Shown: in pieces, positions 5,592 through 13,630 of the stretch
How positions within the stretch are numbered: the stretch's first letter is position 1
Layout of the letters: each line of letters opens with the position of its first letter
Assembly: GCA_024244665.1 (NCBI GenBank)
Contig: JAAEOI010000245.1
Span: 1 to 19,671, forward strand
Direction of reading: 5' to 3'
DNA length: 19,671 nt
From: Bacteroidota bacterium
GTDB lineage: Bacteria; Bacteroidota; Bacteroidia; Bacteroidales; GCA-2748055
Notes under the pieces: model-generated
What the model was told of the DNA's origin: nothing
What the model saw: only the letters and a program-made list of their open reading frames with translations
Database searches by the model: none
Made by a program: the position numbers and the translations under genes

Positions 5592-6947
5592 TCAGAGCAG
5601 GTTGCTGGCCAGGTCGGCCAAGTAACTTCTTTCACCTTTAACCAGGTGAACATGAGCAAAAATATCCTGTCCCTTCATCCGGTCGGCCAGGTAGGTAAGC
5701 CCGTTGGATTTGGTATCCAGGTAGGGAGAGTCAATCTGCTGGATATCCCCGGTAAAGATCATTTTGGTTCCTTCACCGGCCCGAGTAATAATGGTCTTCA
5801 CCTCATGGGGTGTCAGGTTCTGCGCCTCATCCACGATGAAGAAGACCCTCGACAGGCTCCTTCCCCTGATATAGGCAAGTGGTGTAATGAGCAGTTTTTC
5901 TGACTGCTGCATCTCTTCTATGCGTGAAAACTCTTTGCTCTGCTGCTTAAACCTCTGTTTAATCACCGAAAGATTGTCAAAGAGGGGCTGCATGTATGGC
6001 CCGATTTTTTCATTCACATCACCCGGAAGATAGCCGATATCCCTGTTTGCCAGGGGAATGACGGGCCTGGCAAGGAATATCTGAGTATACTCTTTCCGCT
6101 GGTGAATGGCCGAAGCCAGGGCAAGAAGGGTCTTTCCGGTCCCCGCTTTGCCGGTAAGGGCAACCAGCTGCACTTCGGGCCTCAGAAGGGCATCCAGCGC
6201 AAAAGTCTGCTCGGCGTTCCTGGGATCAATGCCGTAGGTTCTAGTCTTCTCAACCCGGTTCACCATCTTGTTGAAGGGATCGTAGTGACCCAGGCCGCTC
6301 TTGGATTCATTTTTGAAAATGTAGTACTGGTGGGCCACAGGTGGCTTTGTGAGGCCAAAACGCTTCACCGGCACTCCCTCGGGAGTTTCATACATATCCG
6401 AAATCGCATCATGGTCAATCACAGCGTTGGACTTCACACTTTCGTAGATGTCATCGATGTTCTGAACCATATCGTTGTGGTAGTCCTGTGCCATAATTCC
6501 CAGGCTCTTGGCCTTCATCCTCAGGTTAATATCTTTGGTGATCAGGATTACCGGGCGGGCGGGTGTATTATTCAGGTGCTGATACTCGGCAATGGCCAGA
6601 ATGCGGTGGTCAGGGGTATTCTCCGGAAACGAGGAACTCAGCTTCTCCGAAGGCTTCTGTCCGGTGCAGATACTCAGCTTTCCTTTCCCGCGCCCCAGTG
6701 TCAATCCGCCGTTGAAGATCTTATCGCCGCTCAGCTTGTCCAGCTCTCTGGTAAACTCACGGGCGTGGTAGTTAATCATGTCGTTTCCCTTCTTGAAACG
6801 ATCCAGCTCCTCAAGTACCGTAATCGGCACAACAATGTCGTGTTCATCAAAGTTATGCATGCATTTATAATCATGGAGCAAAACATTGGTATCCAGTACA
6901 AAGATCTTACGACTTTTTTTCACAGCAGTTGCCATATCCCCTTCCAT
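5592..6947 (-). CDS. phoH: PhoH-family protein with PIN domain (RNase/ATPase)
   Basis: 451 residues. The N-terminal PIN domain (about 14-160) has FVLDTNVLLHD (Asp19), VLEELDRFKKG and ITKDINLRMKA (Asp139), the acidic residues of a metal-dependent ribonuclease. The C-terminal PhoH ATPase has Walker A GKAGTGKT at 266-273, FLARPVIPL at 291-299, GYLPGDVNEKIGPYMQPL, and Walker B with IVDEAQN at 371-377. It ends with TGDIQQIDSP. This PhoH2 architecture is known from mycobacteria as an RNA helicase and RNase, and similar genes are near-universal in Bacteroidota as presumed RNA-metabolism housekeeping enzymes. The start could also be Met5 (MATAVKKSRK). It leads a minus-strand unit with sixA and mutT and diverges from folC across 124 bases. 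Confidence 0.95.
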   Translation of the reverse strand: MEGDMATAVKKSRKIFVLDTNVLLHDYKCMHNFDEHDIVVPITVLEELDRFKKGNDMINYHAREFTRELDKLSGDKIFNGGLTLGRGKGKLSICTGQKPSEKLSSSFPENTPDHRILAIAEYQHLNNTPARPVILITKDINLRMKAKSLGIMAQDYHNDMVQNIDDIYESVKSNAVIDHDAISDMYETPEGVPVKRFGLTKPPVAHQYYIFKNESKSGLGHYDPFNKMVNRVEKTRTYGIDPRNAEQTFALDALLRPEVQLVALTGKAGTGKTLLALASAIHQRKEYTQIFLARPVIPLANRDIGYLPGDVNEKIGPYMQPLFDNLSVIKQRFKQQSKEFSRIEEMQQSEKLLITPLAYIRGRSLSRVFFIVDEAQNLTPHEVKTIITRAGEGTKMIFTGDIQQIDSPYLDTKSNGLTYLADRMKGQDIFAHVHLVKGERSYLADLASNLL

Positions 6948-7071
6948 TACGTTAACTTTACCCAGGTGAGATCAGGTAAGGAATCTTCTCATTTCTGGCT
7001 CTAAAATTAGACTTTTTTGATCCGAATCTGCATTTGTTTTATTCACATTAAAGAGAGTTTTACACACAATT
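6948..7071. other. Divergent promoter region between phoH and folC
   Basis: 124 bases with no gene. It must hold promoters in both directions. TGCATTTG at 7029-7036 is one base from the -7 consensus for folC, and on the minus strand TAATTTTA (7000-7007) is a near match for phoH. Neither has a convincing -33 partner, so positions are tentative. Confidence 0.3.
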
Positions 7072-8376
7072 ATGAACTATCGGGAAACCATCGGATTTCT
7101 CTTCAGCAGTCTGCCCATCTATCAGCGCGAGGGGAAGGCCGCATACAAGGCCAACCTGGACAATACACACAGGCTGGATAAATATTTCGGTCACCCCCAC
7201 CGAGAGTTCCCTGTAATACATGTCGCCGGAACCAACGGGAAGGGTTCAGTGAGCCATATGCTTGCTTCGGTATTCACCAGTGCTGGTTATAAAACCGGTC
7301 TCTACACCTCCCCCCACCTGCTAGACTTCAGAGAGAGAATACGAATCAATGGAAAAAAGGTACCGGAAAAAATGGTGATCCGTTTCGTAGACATGAACCA
7401 GGAGATCATCAAAGAGATCTCCCCCTCCTTTTTCGAGATGACCGTTGCCATGGCCTTCGACTACTTTGCGCGTGAAGGAGTTGATATTGCCATTATTGAA
7501 ACAGGTATGGGTGGACGGCTCGACTCCACCAACATTGCGCAGCCCATCCTCTCGGTCATCACCAACATCTCCATGGACCACAGCCAGTTCCTGGGCAGCA
7601 CCCCGGGAGCCATCGCCCGTGAAAAGGGAGGCATCATCAAGGAGTCTGTACCCCTGGTCCTGGGAGAAACCGGCAAGGAGTCAAAGAATGTACTGCTCCG
7701 AATGGCTGAAGATAAAAATGCCCCGGTCACTCTGGCCCCCGAAACCTTCCGGGCGGTATTCCAAACTTACAATTCAGACGGAACTGCCAATTTTACCCAG
7801 CGGAACATGGCGGAGGACCACATGGAGAGTTATGAAAGCGACCTCGCCGGGCACTACCAGCAGGAAAACCTCTCAACCGTACTTAGCTCCATCATGCTTC
7901 TAAGAGAGCAAGGGTGGAAGCTTCCCGAAACCGCCCTGAAAGAGGGATTGCGTTCGGTATGCGGAACAACCGGGATCATGGGCCGGTGGCAGACTGTGGG
8001 AGCCAATCCCAGGAGTATCTGCGATACGGCGCACAACAGTGCCGGGATCAGGGCAGTCATGGACCAGGTAAAAAAGACACCCTGGAAAAACCTTCATATT
8101 GTATGGGGAATGGTCAGCGACAAGGATACAGGCTCAATCCTCCCCCTGCTCCCCGATGACGCAAGTTACTACTTTACCCCCTCAACAGTACCCAGAACCC
8201 TCGACGCAGAAAAACTCCGGCAGGAAGCAGCCACATATGGAAAAAAGGGAGATGCCTTCACCTCGGTCCACCAGGCCTACAGGGCAGCCCGGGAGAACGC
8301 AGGAGCAGATGATATGATTTTCACGGGAGGCAGTACCTTCATCGTGGCCGACCTCCTGGAATCATTAGGGTATTGA
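7072..8376 (+). CDS. folC: Bifunctional folylpolyglutamate / dihydrofolate synthase
   Basis: 434 residues, the usual length. The enzyme adds glutamate to dihydropteroate or to folates in the cytoplasm, using ATP. Motifs in order: HVAGTNGKGS P-loop (50-59), GLYTSPHLLDFRERIRING (76-94), FFEMTVAMAFDYFA (120-133), the ETGMGGRLDSTN box (143-154), and ITNISMDHSQFLG. The C-terminal Mur-ligase-like domain has GRWQTV, ICDTAHNSAG and a late GGSTFIVADLLESL. It starts a four-gene plus-strand run, with an IMPase-family gene 24 bases downstream. Mur-ligase relatives such as MurF share the fold, but the SPHL and GMGGRLD motifs are specific to FolC. Confidence 0.95.
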   Translation: MNYRETIGFLFSSLPIYQREGKAAYKANLDNTHRLDKYFGHPHREFPVIHVAGTNGKGSVSHMLASVFTSAGYKTGLYTSPHLLDFRERIRINGKKVPEKMVIRFVDMNQEIIKEISPSFFEMTVAMAFDYFAREGVDIAIIETGMGGRLDSTNIAQPILSVITNISMDHSQFLGSTPGAIAREKGGIIKESVPLVLGETGKESKNVLLRMAEDKNAPVTLAPETFRAVFQTYNSDGTANFTQRNMAEDHMESYESDLAGHYQQENLSTVLSSIMLLREQGWKLPETALKEGLRSVCGTTGIMGRWQTVGANPRSICDTAHNSAGIRAVMDQVKKTPWKNLHIVWGMVSDKDTGSILPLLPDDASYYFTPSTVPRTLDAEKLRQEAATYGKKGDAFTSVHQAYRAARENAGADDMIFTGGSTFIVADLLESLGY

Positions 8377-8400
8377 TAATTTCGCTTACTTTGCAGCTCA

Positions 8401-9210
8401 ATGAATGAGGAACTCAATTACAGGACAGCCTGTTTTAGCGCAATGGAGGTGATGAAAAGAGCCGCCACCTATATCAGGGAGATACACGAGAACAGGGAAA
8501 GCCTGGAGATCGAAATCAAGGGTGAACACAACTTTGTAACCAAGGTGGATAAGGAGGCCGAAAGAATCCTGGTTACAGGGCTTTCAAACATCATCCCCGA
8601 AGCCGGATTTATTGCGGAAGAAGGAACCAGCACAAAGCGCGGTGAAACCCACAACTGGGTCATTGATCCCATCGACGGAACCACCAATTTCATTCACGGA
8701 GTATTTCCCTTTGCAATAAGCGTCGGACTAGCTGAAGGTGATGAGGTTGTCGCAGGGATCGTGTATGAATTCGGACTGAACGAATATTTCTACGCCTGGA
8801 AAGGTGGGGGAGCCTGGAGAAATGGAGAGAGGATCAGCGTGAGCAGCGCAGAAAAGGTGGAGCAATCGCTGATTGCAACCGGATTCCCCTACACCGACTT
8901 CAGGTACCTGGATGAGTTCATGGAAAGCATCAACCACTTCATGGCCCACTCCCACGGTCTGCGTAGGCTCGGCTCGGCCGCAACCGACATTGCTTACGTG
9001 GCATGCGGGCGGTACGACGGATTCTACGAATATGGCCTCAGTTCGTGGGATATCGCAGCGGGCATCCTGCTGATACAGGAGGCAGGCGGCGAAGTTTCTG
9101 ATTTTAACGGGGATGGGAATCCCCTCTTTCGCGAAGATATCGTCTGCTCCAACGGACACATCCATAAGGAGTTCCAGGAAACCACCAGGAAAATTATGTT
9201 GAAAGAATGA
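8401..9210 (+). CDS. Inositol monophosphatase family protein (SuhB/CysQ-type)
   Basis: 269 residues. Metal-binding signature: EEGT at 73-76, WVIDPIDGTTNFIHG at 86-100 (Asp89, Asp92), and WDIAAGILLIQEAGG with Asp217. These are the Mg2+-dependent phosphatase residues of the inositol monophosphatase, FBPase and CysQ superfamily. Length and motif order fit SuhB-like inositol-1-phosphatase. A 3'-phosphoadenosine phosphate phosphatase or histidinol-phosphatase role cannot be excluded from sequence. The stop overlaps the following glycosyltransferase start by four bases (ATGA at 9207), so both are co-expressed, perhaps linked to sugar or lipid surface metabolism. Confidence 0.9.
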   Translation: MNEELNYRTACFSAMEVMKRAATYIREIHENRESLEIEIKGEHNFVTKVDKEAERILVTGLSNIIPEAGFIAEEGTSTKRGETHNWVIDPIDGTTNFIHGVFPFAISVGLAEGDEVVAGIVYEFGLNEYFYAWKGGGAWRNGERISVSSAEKVEQSLIATGFPYTDFRYLDEFMESINHFMAHSHGLRRLGSAATDIAYVACGRYDGFYEYGLSSWDIAAGILLIQEAGGEVSDFNGDGNPLFREDIVCSNGHIHKEFQETTRKIMLKE

Positions 9211-10259
9211 ACCTCGTTTCCATTGTCATCCTAAACTGGAACGGGAAGGCCTTCATGGAAAAATTCCTTCCCGCCCTGGTAAGCAACAGCCAGGTGGAAG
9301 GAGCCGAGATCGTGGTGGCTGATAATGCATCTTCCGACGATTCCATTCCCTTTCTTGAAAAGGAGTACCCGGATATCCGACTGATCAGGCTGGATAAAAA
9401 TTACGGTTTTACAGGAGGATATATCAGGGCACTGGACCAGCTCGATTCAACCTACTACCTGCTCCTGAACTCCGATATCGAGGTAACACCGAACTGGCTG
9501 GAACCACTCATCAGCCACATGGAGAGCCATAAGGAGTGTGCAGCCTGCACCCCGAAAATCAAAGACTACAAAAGGAAGTCACATTTCGAATACGCCGGGG
9601 CGGCCGGCGGGTACATTGACCGGTACGGATACCCTTTCTGCAGGGGCCGCATCTTCGACATGCTTGAGGAGGACCAGGGACAATATGACCAGGTTACCGA
9701 CATCTTCTGGGGATCGGGTGCCTGCCTGATGGTCCGCGCCGAACAGTACCGTGCTGTCGGCGGATTGGACGAGCAGTTTTTTGCACATATGGAGGAGATC
9801 GACCTCTGCTGGAGACTGAAAAGAGCAGGCTCATCGGTCAGCTTTATTCCCGACTCAACGGTCTACCATGTTGGTGGCGGAACGCTCTCACACGGCAACC
9901 CCATGAAAACCTATCTCAACTTCAGGAATAACCTGCTCCTGCTCTATAAAAACCTGGACCGGAAAAAGCGGAGAGGGGTCCTGTTTTCACGGATGATCCT
10001 GGACGGCATTTCAGCCCTGCGCTACCTTTTGAGTGGCTCCCTGAAAGATTTTTGGGCCGTGGTCAGGGCTCACAGGTCCTTTTATGGGATGAAAAGGACT
10101 TATAAAAGGACAAAATCCGGAAACAAATTACCGGAGAATGACGTTATTGTAAGCGGAATATATCCGGGCAGTATTGTGTCCGGTTTTTTCCTTAGAGGAA
10201 GAAAAAGATTTGAGACACTGAAGTGGGATTCAGCAAGGCTGGATAAAAGCTCACAATAA
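9207..10259 (+). CDS. Family 2 glycosyltransferase (rhamnosyl/glycosyl transferase type)
   Basis: 350 residues. GT-A fold: VSIVILNWNGKAFMEKFLPAL (4-24), VVADNASSDDS (37-46), LDKNYGFTGGYIRAL (62-76), and the DxD-equivalent YLLLNSDIEV (84-93, Asp90). It continues with IFWGSGACLMVRAEQYRAVGGLDEQFFAHMEEIDLCWRLKRAG, with acceptor-side acidic residues (Glu-Glu-x-Asp). It uses an NDP-sugar to extend a surface glycan, as in WcaA- or rhamnosyltransferase-like enzymes that build O-antigen or capsule. The C-terminal 80 residues are basic and hydrophobic and may attach to the membrane. Four-base overlap with the upstream phosphatase gene shows coupling. No other glycan genes are nearby, so the target glycan is unknown. 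Confidence 0.9.
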   Translation: MNLVSIVILNWNGKAFMEKFLPALVSNSQVEGAEIVVADNASSDDSIPFLEKEYPDIRLIRLDKNYGFTGGYIRALDQLDSTYYLLLNSDIEVTPNWLEPLISHMESHKECAACTPKIKDYKRKSHFEYAGAAGGYIDRYGYPFCRGRIFDMLEEDQGQYDQVTDIFWGSGACLMVRAEQYRAVGGLDEQFFAHMEEIDLCWRLKRAGSSVSFIPDSTVYHVGGGTLSHGNPMKTYLNFRNNLLLLYKNLDRKKRRGVLFSRMILDGISALRYLLSGSLKDFWAVVRAHRSFYGMKRTYKRTKSGNKLPENDVIVSGIYPGSIVSGFFLRGRKRFETLKWDSARLDKSSQ

Positions 10260-10298
10260 TGAAGATTGATCCACTTTTTGTAAAAGACCTTTACTGAT

Positions 10299-12035
10299 AT
10301 GCAAAATACAGAAAAACAAACCTGGGAAGAGATTAAAAATCTACCCCTGATTTTGAAAGTTAACAGTCAAAGGTACGGAAGCTCCGTTGCTGTGGACAGC
10401 GTGGACGGAACCTCCTATACCTACCTTGAGCTTGAACGCTCAGCCAGGTTTCTGGCCTCTAGGCTGCATAGCGCAGGAATAGAGAAAGGGAGCAAAGTGG
10501 CCATCATCAGTGAAAACTCACCTCACTGGACCCTATCCTACTTCGGGATCCTGACAACAGGAGCAACCACTGTACCCATCCTTCCCGATTTCAGGGGATC
10601 GGAGATCATCTCCATCCTGGAACATTCTGAGGCAAGGGCCATATTCATTTCAGGTAAACTGATCTCCAGGCTCGAAGCCGGATTGCCAAAAGAGATTGAG
10701 CTGGTGGTTAACCTGGATAACTTCCAGATCCTTGATGTGGAGAACGGCAAAATCGTTAAACCCGGTGGTGAACCCGGAAAGCTGGAGAAGCTGAACACCA
10801 CAGACGACACCTTCCCTGGTGAAGCATCCTTTTACAATGCAGTATCCGATGACCTGGCCAATATTATCTACACCTCCGGCACCACCGGCAGGTCCAAGGG
10901 AGTGATGCTCTCACACATGAACATACTGAGTAATGCCAAGCAGTCTGCAACCGTTCACGTGGTGGTTCCCGAGGACCGCTTACTCTCAATGCTACCTCTG
11001 GCCCACTCCTACGAGTGCACCATCGGAATGGCAGTACCCCTTCTGAACGGGGCGCGAATCTACTACATTGAAAAGCCACCCACGGCAGCCTACCTGGCTC
11101 CATTGCTTCAGAAGCTGAAGCCCACCACATTGCTGACTGTTCCGCTTATCATGGAGAAAATCTTTGCAGGCAAGATCAAACCCGCACTCTATGGTTCTCC
11201 GGTTATGAGGACACTAATGAAATTTGGTCCCACCAGGAAATTGTTATCCAGGGCCGCTTCAAAGAAATTACAGGCCTTTTTTGGTGGGGAACTACGTTTC
11301 TTCGGAATTGGCGGAGCTCCGCTGGCTCCTGATGTAGAAAGATTCCTGATCGACGGGAAATTCCCCTATGCCATAGGTTATGGTCTAACCGAAACCTCAC
11401 CCATGCTTGCCGGTTTCGCCCCCCAGCACGCCATTTACCGTTCCGTTGGGAAGGTCATGGATGGAGTTACCATCAGAATCGACAACCCCGACCCAGTCAC
11501 CCACGAAGGAGAGATTGTGGCACAGGGTTCCAACATCATGAAAGGATACTACAAGGAGCCAGAGAAGACTGCCGAGGTTTTCACCAATGACGGATATTTC
11601 CGTACAGGCGACCTGGGGTATATCGACATGGAGGGCATCATCTACATCAGGGGAAGGCTCAAGAACATGATCCTTGGCCCCAACGGGGAGAACATCTATC
11701 CCGAGGAGATCGAAGCCGTCATCAACAAAGAGGACATAGTGAGCGAATCTCTGGTTATGGAATCCGCGGGTAAACTGGTAGCAATGGTTCACCTTAGGGT
11801 GGAAGCCATGGAGGAGCGCTTCAAACACCTCAAGGATAATGCCACCGATTTCCAGCAGCAGCTCCACGAGAAAACCGATGAAGTGCTTGCCGAGCTGATG
11901 ATCCAGGTGAACCAGCATGTGGCCAGGAACTCCAAACTGCAACAGATAATTCTCCAGGTACAACCCTTTGAGAAAACTCCGACCCAGAAGATCAAAAGGT
12001 TCCTCTACCAGCAAAAGTTGAACTTCACAACCTGA
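10299..12035 (+). CDS. Long-chain fatty-acyl-CoA ligase (AMP-binding)
   Basis: 578 residues, an ANL-superfamily adenylating enzyme. The P-loop is YTSGTTGRSKG (191-201), A5 is GYGLTETSPM (360-369), A7 TGDLG (436-440), and A8 GRLKNMILGPNGENIYPEEIE (452-472). The A10 catalytic lysine is in TPTQKIKR (about Lys564). It activates a fatty acid to acyl-AMP and then acyl-CoA. It matches the Bacteroidota FadD/FAA1-like proteins, often annotated long-chain-fatty-acid-CoA ligase. It lies 39 bases downstream of the glycosyltransferase gene in the same direction. The link to glycan genes could be lipid or acyl donor supply, but this may be just genomic proximity. Its stop codon is the first base of a heptanucleotide repeat array. 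Confidence 0.93.
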   Translation: MQNTEKQTWEEIKNLPLILKVNSQRYGSSVAVDSVDGTSYTYLELERSARFLASRLHSAGIEKGSKVAIISENSPHWTLSYFGILTTGATTVPILPDFRGSEIISILEHSEARAIFISGKLISRLEAGLPKEIELVVNLDNFQILDVENGKIVKPGGEPGKLEKLNTTDDTFPGEASFYNAVSDDLANIIYTSGTTGRSKGVMLSHMNILSNAKQSATVHVVVPEDRLLSMLPLAHSYECTIGMAVPLLNGARIYYIEKPPTAAYLAPLLQKLKPTTLLTVPLIMEKIFAGKIKPALYGSPVMRTLMKFGPTRKLLSRAASKKLQAFFGGELRFFGIGGAPLAPDVERFLIDGKFPYAIGYGLTETSPMLAGFAPQHAIYRSVGKVMDGVTIRIDNPDPVTHEGEIVAQGSNIMKGYYKEPEKTAEVFTNDGYFRTGDLGYIDMEGIIYIRGRLKNMILGPNGENIYPEEIEAVINKEDIVSESLVMESAGKLVAMVHLRVEAMEERFKHLKDNATDFQQQLHEKTDEVLAELMIQVNQHVARNSKLQQIILQVQPFEKTPTQKIKRFLYQQKLNFTT

Positions 12036-12153
12036 GACTGTGCACTGTGCACTGACCACTGAGCACTGTGTACTGTGCACTGTGCACTGACCACTGAGCA
12101 CTGTGTACTGACCACTGTGTACTGTGTACTGTGCACTGACCACTGTGTACTAT
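12035..12153. repeat. Heptanucleotide tandem array filling the space between convergent stop codons
   Basis: Seventeen consecutive 7-base units, all in one phase. The last four core bases read ACTG in units 1-16 and ACTA in unit 17. Units vary only in the first two bases (AG, GC, CC, GT) and the seventh (T or A). A higher-order 35-base unit is present twice: 12042-12076 and 12077-12111 agree at 34 of 35 positions. The array starts with the last base of the fadD-like stop (TGA) and its last unit, GTACTAT, supplies the TAG stop of murF on the minus strand. There is no spacer and no hairpin terminator. Similar heptameric short tandem repeats are known in other phyla (STRR of filamentous cyanobacteria). 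Whether the two are related is unknown. Confidence 0.9.
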
Positions 12154-13457
12154 TTATTATTTACCAGAAGAGGCGCTATCCGCTCAAGACCCATCACTCT
12201 GCTGCCTTTGACAAGGATGGTATATCCCTTTGGGGGATTCTGCTCCAGGTGGCTTTGCAGGTCATCTATCCCATTGAAAACAAGTAAACCCACTGATGGT
12301 TCGCATACCTGGCTGAATTGTGGTCCGACCAGCACAATCCGATCCAGTCGAAGCGTGCCTATCCAGCGGACCAATTCCCTGTGCTCATCAAGGGAGGATG
12401 CACCAAGCTCGGCCATATCCCCAAGGATCACCATGGGTGGCATACCTGCATAAGATGTTAGTCCGCCGACAGCCTCCCGCATACTGGTGGGATTGGCATT
12501 GTACGAGTCAAGAATAACCCGGTTATACTCTCCTTCAACCATCTGAGATCGCTGGTTTTCAGGCGTGTAGGACCCTATGGCGTCGGCAATCTTATTCCCT
12601 GGGACACCAAAATGAATGCCGCAGGCTGCAGCCAACCTGATGTTCTGCAGGTTATAGGTCCCCACCAGCTGTGTATTTACATAGTGAGATTCCTCTCCGG
12701 TCTTCAGTTCTACCTCCAGGAAAGGAGATTGCTTCAGGAGGGTGACAGAGACAGGGATCGCCTGGCCCGCTCCCACCGGCAGCGCCTTCACCCCGGTTGT
12801 CGAGGCTTTCTCCAGCAACATCTCATCCTCACCATCCACAATTGCTTCGCCACCAGATGCTGACAGGAACTCATACAACTCCCCTTTGGCGTCAAGAACA
12901 CCCTTGAGAGAGCCAAAGCCCTCCAGATGGGCCTTCCCCACGTTTGTTATCAGGCCCACATCGGGTGCTGCAATCCGCGCCAGCGCCTGTATTTCGCCCG
13001 GGTGGTTTGCTCCCATCTCAATTACTGCCACCTCTTCACCATCAATAGAGAGAAGTGTCAGGGGAACACCAATGTGGTTATTCAGATTACCTATAGTGGC
13101 CAGGACATTGAACTGTTTCGACAGGACCTCCGAGACCAGCTCCTTGGTGGTGGTTTTCCCGTTGGACCCGGTGATGGCCAGTACACGGGGTTCAGCGACT
13201 CTCCTGTGGTGTGCAGCAAGCTCCTGCAGAAGCTTCAGTGCCGATGGGGTGTAACAGACTCCCGGTTCACCCTCATACTCCTTCATTTCAGTAACAGCCA
13301 GGCGGCATCCTGCCTTCACCGCATCCGGCACATAGCGGTTACCGTCAAACCGGTCACCCTTCAGTGCAAAAAAGAGGGTTCCTTTCACATCCTGCCGGGT
13401 ATCGGTCGATATCCCCTCCGACCGTACAAATTCACCATATAACTCTTCAACCGTCAT
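12150..13457 (-). CDS. murF: UDP-N-acetylmuramoyl-tripeptide--D-alanyl-D-alanine ligase
   Basis: 435 residues. MurF joins D-Ala-D-Ala to UDP-MurNAc-tripeptide, the last cytoplasmic step of peptidoglycan precursor assembly. The N-terminal substrate domain has STDTRQDVKGTLFFALKGDRFDGN (17-40), with the uridine-binding DTR. The ATP P-loop is TGSNGKTTTKELV (96-108), followed by TIGNLNNHIGVPLTLL, VIEMGANHPGEI and a middle-domain NVGKAHLEGFGS. The C-terminal domain has LDSYNANPTSMREAV and VILGDMAELGASS. It is the first gene of neither neighbour's operon: a strong terminator separates it from gldJ upstream. In Flavobacterium, murF is adjacent to gldJ, and the same linkage is seen here. The last unit of a repeat array encodes its stop codon. 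Confidence 0.96.
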   Translation of the reverse strand: MTVEELYGEFVRSEGISTDTRQDVKGTLFFALKGDRFDGNRYVPDAVKAGCRLAVTEMKEYEGEPGVCYTPSALKLLQELAAHHRRVAEPRVLAITGSNGKTTTKELVSEVLSKQFNVLATIGNLNNHIGVPLTLLSIDGEEVAVIEMGANHPGEIQALARIAAPDVGLITNVGKAHLEGFGSLKGVLDAKGELYEFLSASGGEAIVDGEDEMLLEKASTTGVKALPVGAGQAIPVSVTLLKQSPFLEVELKTGEESHYVNTQLVGTYNLQNIRLAAACGIHFGVPGNKIADAIGSYTPENQRSQMVEGEYNRVILDSYNANPTSMREAVGGLTSYAGMPPMVILGDMAELGASSLDEHRELVRWIGTLRLDRIVLVGPQFSQVCEPSVGLLVFNGIDDLQSHLEQNPPKGYTILVKGSRVMGLERIAPLLVNNK

Positions 13458-13495
13458 CTTCCTTATTCCTTATCAGGATATCTATTCATCGACCT

Positions 13496-13525
13496 GGCAT
13501 TCCTCTCACTTTTTCATAGGATGCC
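13496..13525 (-). other. Hairpin with tiny open frame in the murF leader
   Basis: GGCAT at 13496-13500 pairs with ATGCC at 13521-13525 and CCT at 13502-13504 pairs with AGG at 13518-13520, leaving one bulged base and a 13-base loop. On the minus strand (the murF transcript) the loop contains ATGAAAAAGTGA, a three-residue open frame. It lies about 40 bases upstream of the murF start. Possible leader structure. The short loop frame could be chance. Confidence 0.25.
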
Positions 13526-13575
13526 CTTTCTTATTTTCGTTTTTGCGAAGAAATACCCCTGACAAAAAAGCTTAT

Positions 13576-13609
13576 AAAAAAAAGGCCGTTCCGCGAAGAA
13601 ACAGCCTTT
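13576..13609 (-). terminator. Rho-independent terminator of gldJ
   Basis: On the minus strand AAAGGCTGTT (13609 to 13600) pairs with AACGGCCTTT (13590 to 13581), ten positions with one mismatch around a 9-base loop. A run of eight T follows on the minus strand (13583 to 13576, overlapping the last three stem bases). It stands about 22 bases after the gldJ stop codon. It separates the porP-gldJ transcript from murF. Confidence 0.85.
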
Positions 13610-13630
13610 CTGTATGATTCAAAAATTATC

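Noticed and set aside
6102..7004. 300-residue plus-strand open frame opposite phoH
   Set aside because: Antisense to PIN and Walker motifs, and its translation has no recognisable domain.
11397..12143. 248-residue open frame on the minus strand opposite the acyl-CoA ligase gene
   Set aside because: Its N-terminus is translated from the heptanucleotide array (repeating VHSGQYTV-like text) and the rest is antisense to clear ANL-family motifs.
12035..12153. CRISPR array
   Set aside because: Units are 7 bases, contiguous and without unique spacers, and there are no cas genes.
12035..12153. Plasmid-type iterons or replication origin
   Set aside because: No replication gene nearby. It lies between housekeeping genes' stop codons.
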